Made by a program: the position numbers and the translations under genes. From the NCBI GenBank assembly GCA_004154925.1, contig QJNS01000334.1:1-64000 (forward strand): DNA of 64,000 bases, written 5' to 3'. This DNA comes from Monosporascus cannonballus. Its lineage: Eukaryota > Ascomycota > Sordariomycetes > Xylariales. Shown here in pieces: positions 50,295-60,648 of the stretch. The notes beneath the pieces are model-generated. The model saw only the letters and a program-made list of their open reading frames with translations. It did no database searches and was not told the origin of the DNA. Each line of letters opens with the position of its first letter. Positions within the stretch are counted from its first letter, which is position 1.

Positions 50295-50687
50295 ATAACG
50301 ATTTAATAATTTAACTAATTATTAAACTTAAATTAATAAGTTTATATTAATAAAAATATTATAAGATTTTAAGTAATAAATATAATAACGTATTATATTT
50401 CGTAATATTAGGGGCGTTTTAAGTAACGATATTCCATTATAAGCTAAAATTATTTAAGTTATAAAAATAACGAACGTATATATCTTTATTTTGGCTCAAA
50501 ATGTTTAAACGGCTTAAACCCTTAAGTCCCTTAAGCCCTTTAAGCTTTTCTGCCGACTTAAAGGGCTTAAGGCGCTTGGCGTTTTGAGACCTTTAAGCCA
50601 GTTACGTAACGCCTTGGCTTAGGTCGGAGCTTGATCCTTTTGTGGTTCCGACTGTCCGTAAGAAGCCAAGATCGTTAGGTCCTAACA
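50295..50687 (-). repeat. Element 1 LTR, right (5' LTR in element sense)
   Basis: 393 bases. The inner ~170 bases are heavily RIPed, and the outer ~200 (for example GGCTTAGGTCGGAGCTTGAT near 50620) are nearly intact and end CCTAACA. The AATAC target duplication follows at 50688-50692. Confidence 0.9.
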
Positions 50688-50692
50688 AATAC

Positions 50693-52281
50693 TAGCTATA
50701 AAATTAGTTATCAAGTTAAAAGTTAAAAGAAAAGACTAGTACTAGCTGAAAGTTAAAGTTAAAAAAAGCATACCCTACGTTTTTTATATTTACTTATACA
50801 TTTAGAATTTTCTTGCTTTTTTCTATTCTTAGATTTGTATTTCACTGTACAGATAGCCCATATTATAACCTTGCTATTAGACTCTGCTTTATGCTTTAAT
50901 AATTCTTTAATTTTATAACAATGATATTTTACAAAGTTAAACAGTTAAATCACGTTATTATAAATTATGTTGTATTTATTTGTAATTATATAACTGCGAA
51001 AACTTATTATTATATAATGTATTAATATAGCGCTTAAAAATAAATTAAATAATATATTAACGTATTATATAAACGCACGATATATATTAACCAACTATAT
51101 ACTTTATAGCATTTCACAATAATAAAATAAAATTAATTAACAATAATGTATTTAATATATAAACATTAATCATATTTATTTTCACTAATTATAATTATAA
51201 TTCTTTTATAAATATTTAAATTATATTTTAACTTATTACACACTCGATATTTTCCTTTTTTGTTTTAAGCTTTTTAGTACGATTATTTTCACCATTATAA
51301 ATTAAATTTTTTTTATATATAATCTTTTTAGTTCGTTATATTACAGGGATTTTTAAGCATTTCGCAAATAAAAAACTAATAAAATAGAACAGATTTAACA
51401 AGCAACCGGTTAATATAAGTATAACTAAGAAACTTCGAATTCGGAAAAAACATTATTAAAATCGAATAAAATAAGGCTAATTTTCATAAACCCGGATTTA
51501 AAATTATCGAGCATTATAATAACTTTAAATAGGTTATTAAAATCGAAAAGATTTTTTTGCGATATAAAAACAGTAACGTTGTATTAACCTTTCGATATAA
51601 AATAAATAAAAGTAATTTAAAATAGAAAAACAAAATATGTTAGAGATTCAAAGCTAATAAAAATAAATGGGTATATAAAACGCAATAATATCATAGTTTG
51701 TATAATATTATTCGAAATCTATTAGACAATAAGTTGCGTAACTTTTAAAAATTTAAATTGTTTTCGTAGTTATGTAAATAGATTTATCGAATTTAAGAAA
51801 CAGTATTTTATACTTAATCTATTTATTATTTAACTATTATAAGTTATTTTCGATTTTTAATGCGCTTATTTAACTTTCTTTATTTTTTAGTATTTATAAA
51901 TATTATATCTATTATTATAAACAACTTTATTTAAAATTTTAATTTTATCGAAGTTATAAATACTATTTTTGTCAGATGTTGTTGGGAGATCAAAGTAGCA
52001 AGATAACTCATATATTGAGAACAATCTAAAACCTGACCTTTCCTTCCATTTCTAGGAAGAAACCATCTATATATATAGCCGATCTCTATATCAAGCTCGT
52101 AAAGGTAACGTAGCTCTAGCGCGTGTATCTTTTAGCACCTCACACCTTTTTACGATATCGTATTTTACTATAATAATCTGAATAAATTCAAACTATTTAC
52201 GAAATATTTTTAAATTTTCGCATAATAACGTTTGATGATTTTTTTTTTGATTTTAAAGCGTTTTTAATTTTTCTACCATTT
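50693..52281. other. AT-rich sequence between elements 1 and 2
   Basis: Mostly RIP-type sequence without readable frames. Two imperfect copies of TACTAGCT..AAAGTTAAA occur at about 50690-50770. A patch at about 51970-52150 is clearly less AT-rich; it begins TGTTGGGAGATC, like some Copia LTRs, but I found no matching end or target duplication. Confidence 0.5.
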
Positions 52282-52666
52282 TGGGACGGCTTGGCGGTTT
52301 AACCAACTATTAAATCTAAGTCGAGGAGTTTATGTTAGCAGAAGTGTCGTGGGAATCTAAGCAATAAGAATAACTTAATTACGTTTCGTAATACTAAGAG
52401 TATAGAAGTTATAGCAAATAGTTAATATTAATAAATATTGCAAACTAATATTATTTACATTATAGAAATAATAAGCGTATATATCCTTTACAGATTTAAT
52501 TAGATTTTTGTTGGATTTTAATACTGTTACAGATTCAATACTATTGGATTTAATTAGTTCTGTATAAATTTACTTAGATCTTAATGCCAAAAGAAATCCA
52601 AATTACGTAACTCTTTTACGTAAGTCCGACCGTTTTTTGCAACCGATCTTGGTTTAGATTATAATA
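52282..52666 (-). repeat. Element 2 LTR, left
   Basis: 385 bases, beginning TGGGACGGCTTGGCGGTTTA, alignable with the start of the element 1 LTR. The central part differs from element 1 and contains repeated GATTTAATTAG words. Confidence 0.88.
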
Positions 52667-55600
52667 CGATTTTCTTTCCTTTAAAATCTTTACCTTTAAA
52701 GATTTTCTTTTTTGATAAGTTATTAACTTTTACTATAGCAGATCGTATTATCAACTGTAAATTTCGTAGTCGTTCTAATTGAAAAAAGCCTAAATTTTTT
52801 AGTAGCTTATATTATTAAATTTGAGTTTGAAATTATACTATATACGCTTTATTTCGAAAATAATACCAAATATGAAATAATTGAAAAGATTCGTCGCTAT
52901 AACGAATGCATTAAGAACCGTGGTCGCTGCGATAGCTTTGGCGTCCTAATTAACTTTTTGCGTCATATTAAAAAGAAGAAAAATAGTTTAGATCGTAAAA
53001 GAGCTGTTGTTAAAAACCCTTTTTACGTTTCTAATAAGAAATAAAAGAAAACCTAATACGCAAATAACGTAATATTAATAAAACTATCAATTGTCTTTTT
53101 CGATCTCGTTATTAAAAAAATTCTTTTACGTTAAAAGACTTAAAATAATTAATAGCGAAATTTAGTTAATAAATAAACTAGACGAATAAAAGCGCGCAGA
53201 AGCCGAAATTTCTTTATTCGTACTATTTATTAACTTTCTTAACTGGTTCGTTCTCGAGAACCTCGACTAAAAAGCCTTTCTTAATGACCTCGTCGCTACC
53301 AGTAAAAATTTTTAACAAATACTGGGCGTTAATAAGATTTTTGACAGATAAATGTTTTTAGAATTCGGGTATTTTTTTATTTAATTAAATACTAAGTAAG
53401 GCTAATCGTTTTTCTTATATCGAATATCTTTTTTATTTCGTACACTATATTGCTTTCCACTTGTACTTCATTTTAGATCGTATGTGCCTTAATTATATTC
53501 GCTGTTAATTCGAGTAAAAAATATAAACAATTAAAGAAAATTTAACTTTTGGTGGAAATTCTAACTAATAATTGTTTCCTAAAACTTTTTTAACGATTTT
53601 ATATAAACCAATATATTTAAAATCGAATTTTTTGTTAAGTTTTTTTGTTTAAATGTTTTTAATAATAAATTAAACTATTTTCCCCTTTTCGAAAGTTAAT
53701 TGTTTTAACTGTTTTTTATTATAATATTTTCTTATTTAATTTTGTATAACTTTTAATTCCGTTTTTATTTTCTAGTACAACTCTTTTAATTATTTTAATG
53801 TAAAAAATTACTTTAACGTTAATAGGTTTATTGTATACATCTTTGTAAATATCTGGTATAAACAAAAAATTTGTATATACTAAAATTATTTTACTATTTT
53901 CGTAATAACTCATATTATAAATTAACTGAGCTATAGATAATTTTTCAACCCAGTTATTTTATATATAATTAACGAAATATCGCAAATATATTTTTAATAT
54001 CTAGTGTAATCGCTTTATTTATTCGTTTGTTTAAAGTTTAAATATACTAAATAATTTGTCATTTAAATTAACTTATAATATAAGAGTTTGCTAAACTTTC
54101 GAAATAAACGCAATTTCTTTATTTAAAATAATTTCGTATAGTAAGCCGTATATACTAAAAATACTTTTAAAGAAAATACATGCTATTTATACCGTATTAA
54201 TATTTTCTTAATAAGGTAAAAAATAAACAAAATTTTGTAAAACGATTAGTAATAACGAAAATACTGTTATAATATATTTTTATAGCTAGATTTTCCGATA
54301 AAGAAAGTTTAATAATAAAAACCATGATAATTCATTACTATAATTGTTTTAACATTAATAATAGTTGTAAATTTTTATAAGGTTTATATTATTATACCTT
54401 AATTTTGTTATATAAGTCGTATTGCTTTCGAATCCTTTAAACCATTGTTTTTATTTTTGGAAAATAATATGTATATTAAAGTTATTTTATGCTTTTATAG
54501 ATCTCTAGATATCTATATAACTGATTTTCATATATTTCTTATACTAAATTCTCCAGGTATTCTTTTATAATTTATATTTTATTTGTTTTTAGATTTTCTA
54601 GGAAACCCTCGTTATATTGCTGGATTTTCTAATACATATCAAAAGATGCTACCTAAATTATCGCAACCTGTTGTAAACGTAAATATCTTTTTATAATGGT
54701 ATCAAAAACTATATAGCTAACCTTAATTAATTTCTTTTCGAAATCCGATCGCTTGCCTAAAATATCGACTTTGTCGTTTTCTGAACTTTTTTTGCACATA
54801 ATAACGAAGTTCATATTCGCCATTTTTTCTACATATCTTAATTATTATTCTATAAGTTTTCTGGTCGTAGTAAAACGGATAAAATTTTAATAATTCGTAT
54901 AAATCTTAACCTAATATAAATTTCCTTCAAGAAAATGTCGGAATTCTCGAAACGCTATAATAATGGCCTTAAATTCCTTATTTGAAATACTGTAATTAAG
55001 TTCGGTTTTTTTCAACTTACACAAAAAAAAGTAATAGGATATAATTTATCTTAATTATTTCGCTGTTCGATTATTACGTTTAATACGTAATTCGAAATAT
55101 CGATTTTTAATTTAATAGAGCGAATTAGATCGTACATAATTAATACTGGTTCGCCAGTAATTATATCCTTAATTTTATAAAATACCATTTTTATTTCGAG
55201 CTTTTATTTAAATTCTTTTTTCTCTATAAGATTAGTTAAAAGTGTAATTATTTTACTAAAATTTTAAACAAACTTCCAGTAATACTCAGCGAATATAAGA
55301 AATACCTATACCTTTTTGACCGTAGTTGGCCTTTTTGTTCTATAACTGGAACGATTTTTTAAATTCCATTTTAATATATCCTAAAATAATAATATATTTT
55401 AAATACTTCATTTTTTCAGTATAAAATTTAATTTTTTATATTAACTAATAACTTTGAGTTTCGTAAAGCTTAAAAACTTTATAAACGTATTCTATATATG
55501 CTTTTTCCGTTTTCGAATAAATAAAAATGTCGTTGAAATAACATATAACAAAAGTATCGAGATATTTTTAAAATATATAATGAATAATCCGTGGGAGAAT

Positions 55601-58600
55601 TGTTAATATATTTGTAAATCCTATTAATATAACTAAGTACTGAAATAAATTTGTATTTCGTTTTAAAAGTTAATTTTTATTCGTATTCTTTTTTGATTTT
55701 AAAAAGATTATATATATTTTTAAAATCGAATACCGTCAACTATGAGGCTTTATATAATTGGTCTTTTATTTTTATACTTAGAAATAATAATAGTTGGTTT
55801 TTGATAATAATATTATTCACTTATCGATAGTTAATCAAAAGTCGTAATTTCTCGTTTTTTTAAGTACAAAAAATATAAGATATTCTGCCAGTAAGTTCGA
55901 AAATTGAATCTATCTTTTTTATAACCCATTTTCTAAATATTGCTTAAAAGCGCGTAATTCATTTCCGTTAAGGTTGTAAATAAGGTAAAACTTCGTTAAA
56001 AATCCCTTTTAAAGCATTATTTTATAATTTTATTCGTTATATTTTGATTATTTCGTATCGAGCTCTTTTTTGAAAAGCTACTTATATTAGTAGTATTATA
56101 ATAATATATTAATTATATTTTCTCAGTTTTTGAATTACTCTTTTAAATAGTTATTTAAATACCTTAATTTTATTCTAATAATAGCAATAATACGTTATAT
56201 TCTTTGTTAATCCAAATTTCTTTATATTTTATTTCTTTAAGCAATAAAATATTTATTGTATTCTTATATCTGCATTCGTCGTTATTTTCGGCTAAATAAT
56301 AAGTTTTATTTATTTATTAATGAGATATAAAATAAACCTTATATTGTTAATTCTTTGAGTAATTAATATTTTATATTAATATATTTATAGGGTTTTAAAA
56401 TTATATAATAATTTCTAAATAGAACGATATCGAAATCAATTATTCGATTTCGTTTTGAGATAAAAACTTTTAAGTAATTAATTTCGCGTAAAATCTTTTT
56501 ATTGTAAGCGAATTTCTAATGTTTGGTATTTGTCGTTATATAAAGTTTTAACGTATATTTTCATAATATTTTGAGTTCGTTAACCATATTCGATACAATA
56601 TAATTTCCGCCCAGCATTTCGTAGTTCACCATTACAATATATTAATATGTTTTACTTCGTACTTCTAAGATAATAAGGTTATTAACGGCTTTTATCGTCT
56701 CGTTTAAAGCCTTTTTTAGATATTTCACTTAATTTTTCTAGGTTTAGTTGCTTTACGGCTTTTTTATAGATAACTTTCGTCTTTTAATTCTTTTTCGAGT
56801 TTGTCGAATTTTGTTTATATTTCTCTATATAACGCGTTAAGTTGCTATGTTTATCGTTATTGCCGAAGTATCATTTTTTCAAATCGTATAAATTATTTTT
56901 GGTTTTATTCGAAATTCTTTCCTTAATAAGTAAATTATTTTCTTATTGTTTCGACCGTATCTTATTATGCGTCGTATTAATGGTTATCCTATAGTTCGTT
57001 CGTAAATTAACGTATTTCCTTTTTAGTAGTCTTACGAGTTTGCAGATCGGTAATAAAAATTAACTAGAAATAAAAATTTGCAATAACCTTTTAATAATGC
57101 TTCTTTACCATATACTAGATTAATTCTTTTTCTGTTTAATAGTTATATTACTTATAATATTAAAAGAGAATTTTTTTACGGATATTATTTTCCTTTAGGA
57201 TAGTTCTTTATTACGGTTAGCTAATAAATGCTATTTTCCGGGATTATAAATCGAAAATATCGATATAATTATTTATTATTCTTATTATTTCTCCTACGGT
57301 TTGGGAAATCGAATTCTTTATAATATATATCGATAAATGTTCTATAAATATGCTGTTTTTATTTTTTTATAATTAGGACATTTCTATCGTCGACAATATA
57401 TGGCGTATATTTTGTCGTATTAATCAAGGATTTTACGATAAACGTTTTTTATTTATTTCTAATATTTTTTTGAATTATTTTCTTAAAGTATTTTGCTATT
57501 TTTTTTAGATATTTTCTAATCTAGGTTTTTTAGCTTTTTATATCTTTTATCAAATTTCCTATCAAAATAACTCGTTTTTGTATTAGGTCTAAATTATGTT
57601 AATAATTTTGTTATTATTTTTTTGCTTATTTTTAGATTATTCTTTCGATATAAATATCTAATTATTTTGTCGTAACGTTTTAGATAAAAAATATTTATAA
57701 ACTTTATATCCTTTTTTTACAATTATAATAATTAATCTGGTTTTAATTCTTTTTGTGAATAGCTCCGAATTTTATAAGTCCCGGTTTTATGCTGTAAAAA
57801 GTGTTATTACGTTGAAAAATATTAATATTGATCGTATATCAAAATTTGTTATTATTTTTTCCTTTAATACTTTTAATACGTTAAGTATATTACCGGTCGT
57901 TAACTTTAACTGTTATAACAATATAATCTAATAAATAATTAAGCCGATTAAATTTAAAAAGTTTTTCTTATATGTTTTTCTTTAAATCATCGAAAAACTT
58001 AATTATTAATACTTTTTGTTTTCAATTTAATTCAAATGCTAATTTAATAGGCGTATTATCGTAATTAAATGCTATTTTTTATCGTAATTATGGGATTTGA
58101 ATTTCGATCTTTATTTTTTCGTGCATTATTTCGAAAGTTTTTGTTAATACTTATTCGAATTAGTTATAATCGTTATATATTCGTATTATTTTCGAGTTTT
58201 ATATTTCTCTCTATAAAATAATATATTTCTTTACAATAAGCTTAAATTAAATGACTGTATTTTCAATAAGCCGTTTAACCGCAAATTCGATTTCTATAAT
58301 AAGCGTAATAAGTCGGATAAGAAAATACCTAAAGTATATTTGGCATTAGGTTAGAAACAATTGTAACTTGGTTAAGGTTCTATGAAAAGGTTTCGGCTTA
58401 AAGAACTTAAGGACCTTTTCTAGTTTCTTAGTAGAATTTAGCTAAGTAACTTGGCTTATTTGAAAGAGTTTTCCGATTTCGGCGGCCTTCTTTTTTTCCA
58501 TAAGCGTTTTATAAGCGGCTTAAAAAGACGTTATAAAATTATTTTTTATCTTTTTTAAGCTGAATAATACGTTTATTTATAGTATTTAAGCGTCGAAGAA

Positions 58601-58738
58601 CTTTTTTTCTCGAATTTCATTTTAATGTTTAGATATCAAGGACTTGATAAATAGGTTATTCGAGTTGTTTGCTGATAAACATAATATCGGCGATATTGGT
58701 TAAACCTTAATGGTATTACTAAATAAAAGCTTGCAACG

Positions 58739-59122
58739 TATAACAATTTAGCGGTTTAACTAATTATTAAACTTAAGTCGACGGGTTTATATTAATAGAA
58801 ATATCGTAGAAATTTACGTAATAACAATAACTTAGTTATATTTCGTAATCCCAAAACTATCGAAATTGTAGCAAACAGTTGATATTAATAAATATTGCAA
58901 GCGAATATTATCTATATTATAGAACTACTAAACGTATATATTCTTTATAAATTTAATTAGATTTTCGTTGGATTTTTACATCGTTATAAATTTAATACCA
59001 TTTGATTTAATTAGTTGTGTATAGATTACTTGAATTTTAACGCTAAGAAAAATCCAAATTACGTGACCCTTTTGTGTAAATCCGACTGTTTTTTGCGATC
59101 TATCTTGGTTTAGGTTGTAATA
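58739..59122 (-). repeat. Element 2 LTR, right
   Basis: 384 bases, matching 52282-52666 end to end with mainly transition differences (start TATAACAATTTAGCGG, end GGTTTAGGTTGTAATA). Confidence 0.88.
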
Positions 59123-59415
59123 TATTTAATAAAGTTCGATATTTAATTAATCTCGATGTATTTCGTATTATATTAAGTAAATCGTAAATTTGCTATATTT
59201 TTAACGTATTAAAACTAAAAATATCTTTTGAATATTTTTATTTAAAATATGTTTTATAATCGATTTTATTTTATTGACGTTAATTTTTACAAATTTAAAA
59301 AGGTATTAAATTAAGTATATTTACTATTAATACCCGCTGGTACAATAATAAATAAAACGCTATAAATAAATTTACGCTTTTTATAATTAAATTTCAGTTT
59401 CATAATTTAACTAGT
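59123..59415. other. AT-rich sequence between element 2 and LTR family B
   Basis: About 290 bases of RIP-type sequence with no feature I can name. If 59416-59675 is a 3' LTR, this would be the adjoining internal part of that older element. Confidence 0.5.
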
Positions 59416-59675
59416 AAAATGGAGCAGAGTGTTACGCCTATGATCAGGTTCGCCTGATCAGAAAGCCCGAGTTTTGTACGTATATTAAGAAGTTATTTTT
59501 CGCCATGGGTTTAACCCTAGGCACTATCCAGGTCTATCACTACTTAGCATATTTTCTGTTATCTTAGTTATTGAGGTTCAATACTATTAATATAATCGGA
59601 TTAAGTTTTTCATCTCGATAATCCTTTTCCGTATCGTGATATAACTTACTTATCCGCGATGATTAAGACCATTTC
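59416..59675 (+). mobile_element. LTR fragment, family B, copy 2
   Basis: Matches 6547-6815 in the left AT-rich block. A purine run (AAATGGAGCAGAG) precedes TGTTACGCC at 59430. It is interrupted at 59676 by the solo LTR, whose target duplication ATTTC is taken from it, so family B is the older insertion. Less RIPed than copy 1. Confidence 0.6.
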
Positions 59676-60142
59676 TGTTATAACCGAACGTCCTTAGCAC
59701 AGCCGAAAACAGTCAAAGTAAACAAAGCACCAGGGAAAAGGTTACGTAACAGGATTATTGAGATTTTGCGAAATCTACGAAAGTTAGGATTATTGAGATT
59801 TTGTAAGATCTACGAAAGTCAGAATTATTAGGATCTTGCGAAATTTACGAAAATCAGAATTATTAGAATTTTACGAAATCTACGAAAATCAAGATCATTA
59901 AGATTTTGCGAAATTATAATAATTTAGCGATAATTAAAAACCAAAACCAAGTATAATATACTTATTATTTTTATAGTTTAAATAGTTTTAACTTGTAATA
60001 AAATATCGTTATCTAAGGCATCTTTGGTATTACAAAACGTAATACGTTACTGTATTTATTGCTTAGTTTCCTATAATACTTCTGCTAACATAAACCCGTA
60101 CGACTAAGGTTTAATAGTCGGTTAAATCCTCTAGTCGTTACA
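59676..60142 (+). mobile_element. Solo LTR of the element 1/2 family, inverted, with tandem repeats
   Basis: 467 bases starting TGTTATAACCGAACG and ending CTAGTCGTTACA. Its end region is the reverse complement of the element 1 LTR start (AACCCGTACGACTAAGGTTT near 60091 corresponds to AAACCTAAGTCGACGGGTTT). It is flanked by identical ATTTC at 59671-59675 and 60143-60147. Orientation is opposite to elements 1 and 2. Recombination between two LTRs, deleting the interior, is the usual origin of such solo LTRs. Confidence 0.88.
59752..59915 (+). repeat. 35-base tandem repeat inside the solo LTR
   Basis: About 4.6 copies with unit starts at 59752, 59787, 59822, 59857 and 59892, exactly 35 bases apart. 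The first unit starts GGATTATTGAGATTTTGCGA. Copies differ mainly by transitions. The LTRs of elements 1 and 2 lack this repeat. Confidence 0.92.
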
Positions 60143-60515
60143 ATTTCCTCTTTATCCTAATTTACTAAATAAATTTATATTTTAAAAAATTATTTTATAT
60201 TAAAATAATTAAAATCAAATTATTAAATAAAATATAATAAATTATATTGTTTATTTATATATAATATTTATTTATATACTATTTTACATTTTAAATAAAT
60301 CTTTAGCAATTAAATAACAATATATATTTAACATTTAAAATACGGTTAAAAATTATATATTTTTAAATTTATAACTTTTGCTTTTAATTTTACACTAACA
60401 ATACTTCTTTTTTTCGAAGCGTTATAAAGCTGCTAGCTTATATCTACTTACAAGAACTTACTTCGGTGTAGGTTAGGCTTGTATATATAGTAAAAGAATT
60501 GTAAAAATTAAGGAG
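60143..60515. other. Short flank between solo LTR and tRNA
   Basis: AT-rich, no gene. On the minus strand five T at 60507-60503 follow the tRNA and would serve as its Pol III terminator. Confidence 0.55.
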
Positions 60516-60648
60516 CGACGCGAGCAGGATTCGAACCTGCGCTCCCGAAGGAACAAGATAGTCTAGATAACCCAGCTATGCAGTTGTATAATCTGAATAC
60601 GCTGATGTTTTTCTAGTCTTGCGCTTTAGACCGCTCAGCCATCGCGCC
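60516..60648 (-). tRNA. tRNA-Ser(AGA) with intron
   Basis: Minus-strand exons 60648-60611 and 60559-60516 (82 bases together) are separated by a 51-base intron at 60610-60560, in the canonical place one base after the anticodon. The acceptor stem GGCGCGA pairs with TCGCGTC with one G-U; the discriminator base is G, as in tRNA-Ser. The D arm is GCT..AGC, the anticodon stem CAAGA/TCTTG encloses loop CTAGAAA with anticodon AGA, a long variable arm has a TTCG loop, and the T arm is GCAGG-TTCGAAT-CCTGC. Intron bases TCTAG can pair with the anticodon loop, the usual pre-tRNA form. It appears functional although it lies inside a RIP-damaged block. Confidence 0.93.

Larger units (their letters stand above)
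43810..50687 (-). mobile_element. Ty3/gypsy chromodomain retrotransposon, element 1 (RIPed, full length)
   Basis: A 6878-base element bounded by LTRs at 43810-44203 and 50295-50687 and by identical 5-base target duplications AATAC. Coding sense is minus, so the 5' LTR is the right one. Broken minus-strand frames still show, in order: a zinc-knuckle remnant NCGKKG near 49222-49262 (end of gag); reverse transcriptase with YFDNI in place of YxDD near 47060-47100; an integrase zinc module (GYLGIHKIL) near 46000-46060; integrase core YDSVFVIVDRFTK near 45745-45800; the GPY/F module KYIGPYKIV near 45130-45170; and a chromodomain end NSENIWEPVKNF near 44860-44890. Stops in every domain make it inactive. 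Differences between LTRs are almost all C/T or G/A, the RIP pattern. Confidence 0.92.
52282..59122 (-). mobile_element. Ty3/gypsy chromodomain retrotransposon, element 2 (RIPed, full length)
   Basis: A 6841-base relative of element 1 in the same orientation. LTRs are 52282-52666 and 58739-59122; flanks are CATTT on the left and TATTT on the right, a target duplication with one C-to-T change in a CpA context. Minus-strand remnants include a zinc-knuckle stretch near 57700, reverse transcriptase CYFNDIFIYSKTEK near 55500-55575, the GPY/F module KFDFKYIGLYKIV near 53580-53635 (Pro changed to Leu) and a chromodomain remnant YEIKKIFDIRK near 53400-53450. Frames are broken throughout. Internal order follows element 1. 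Confidence 0.9.
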
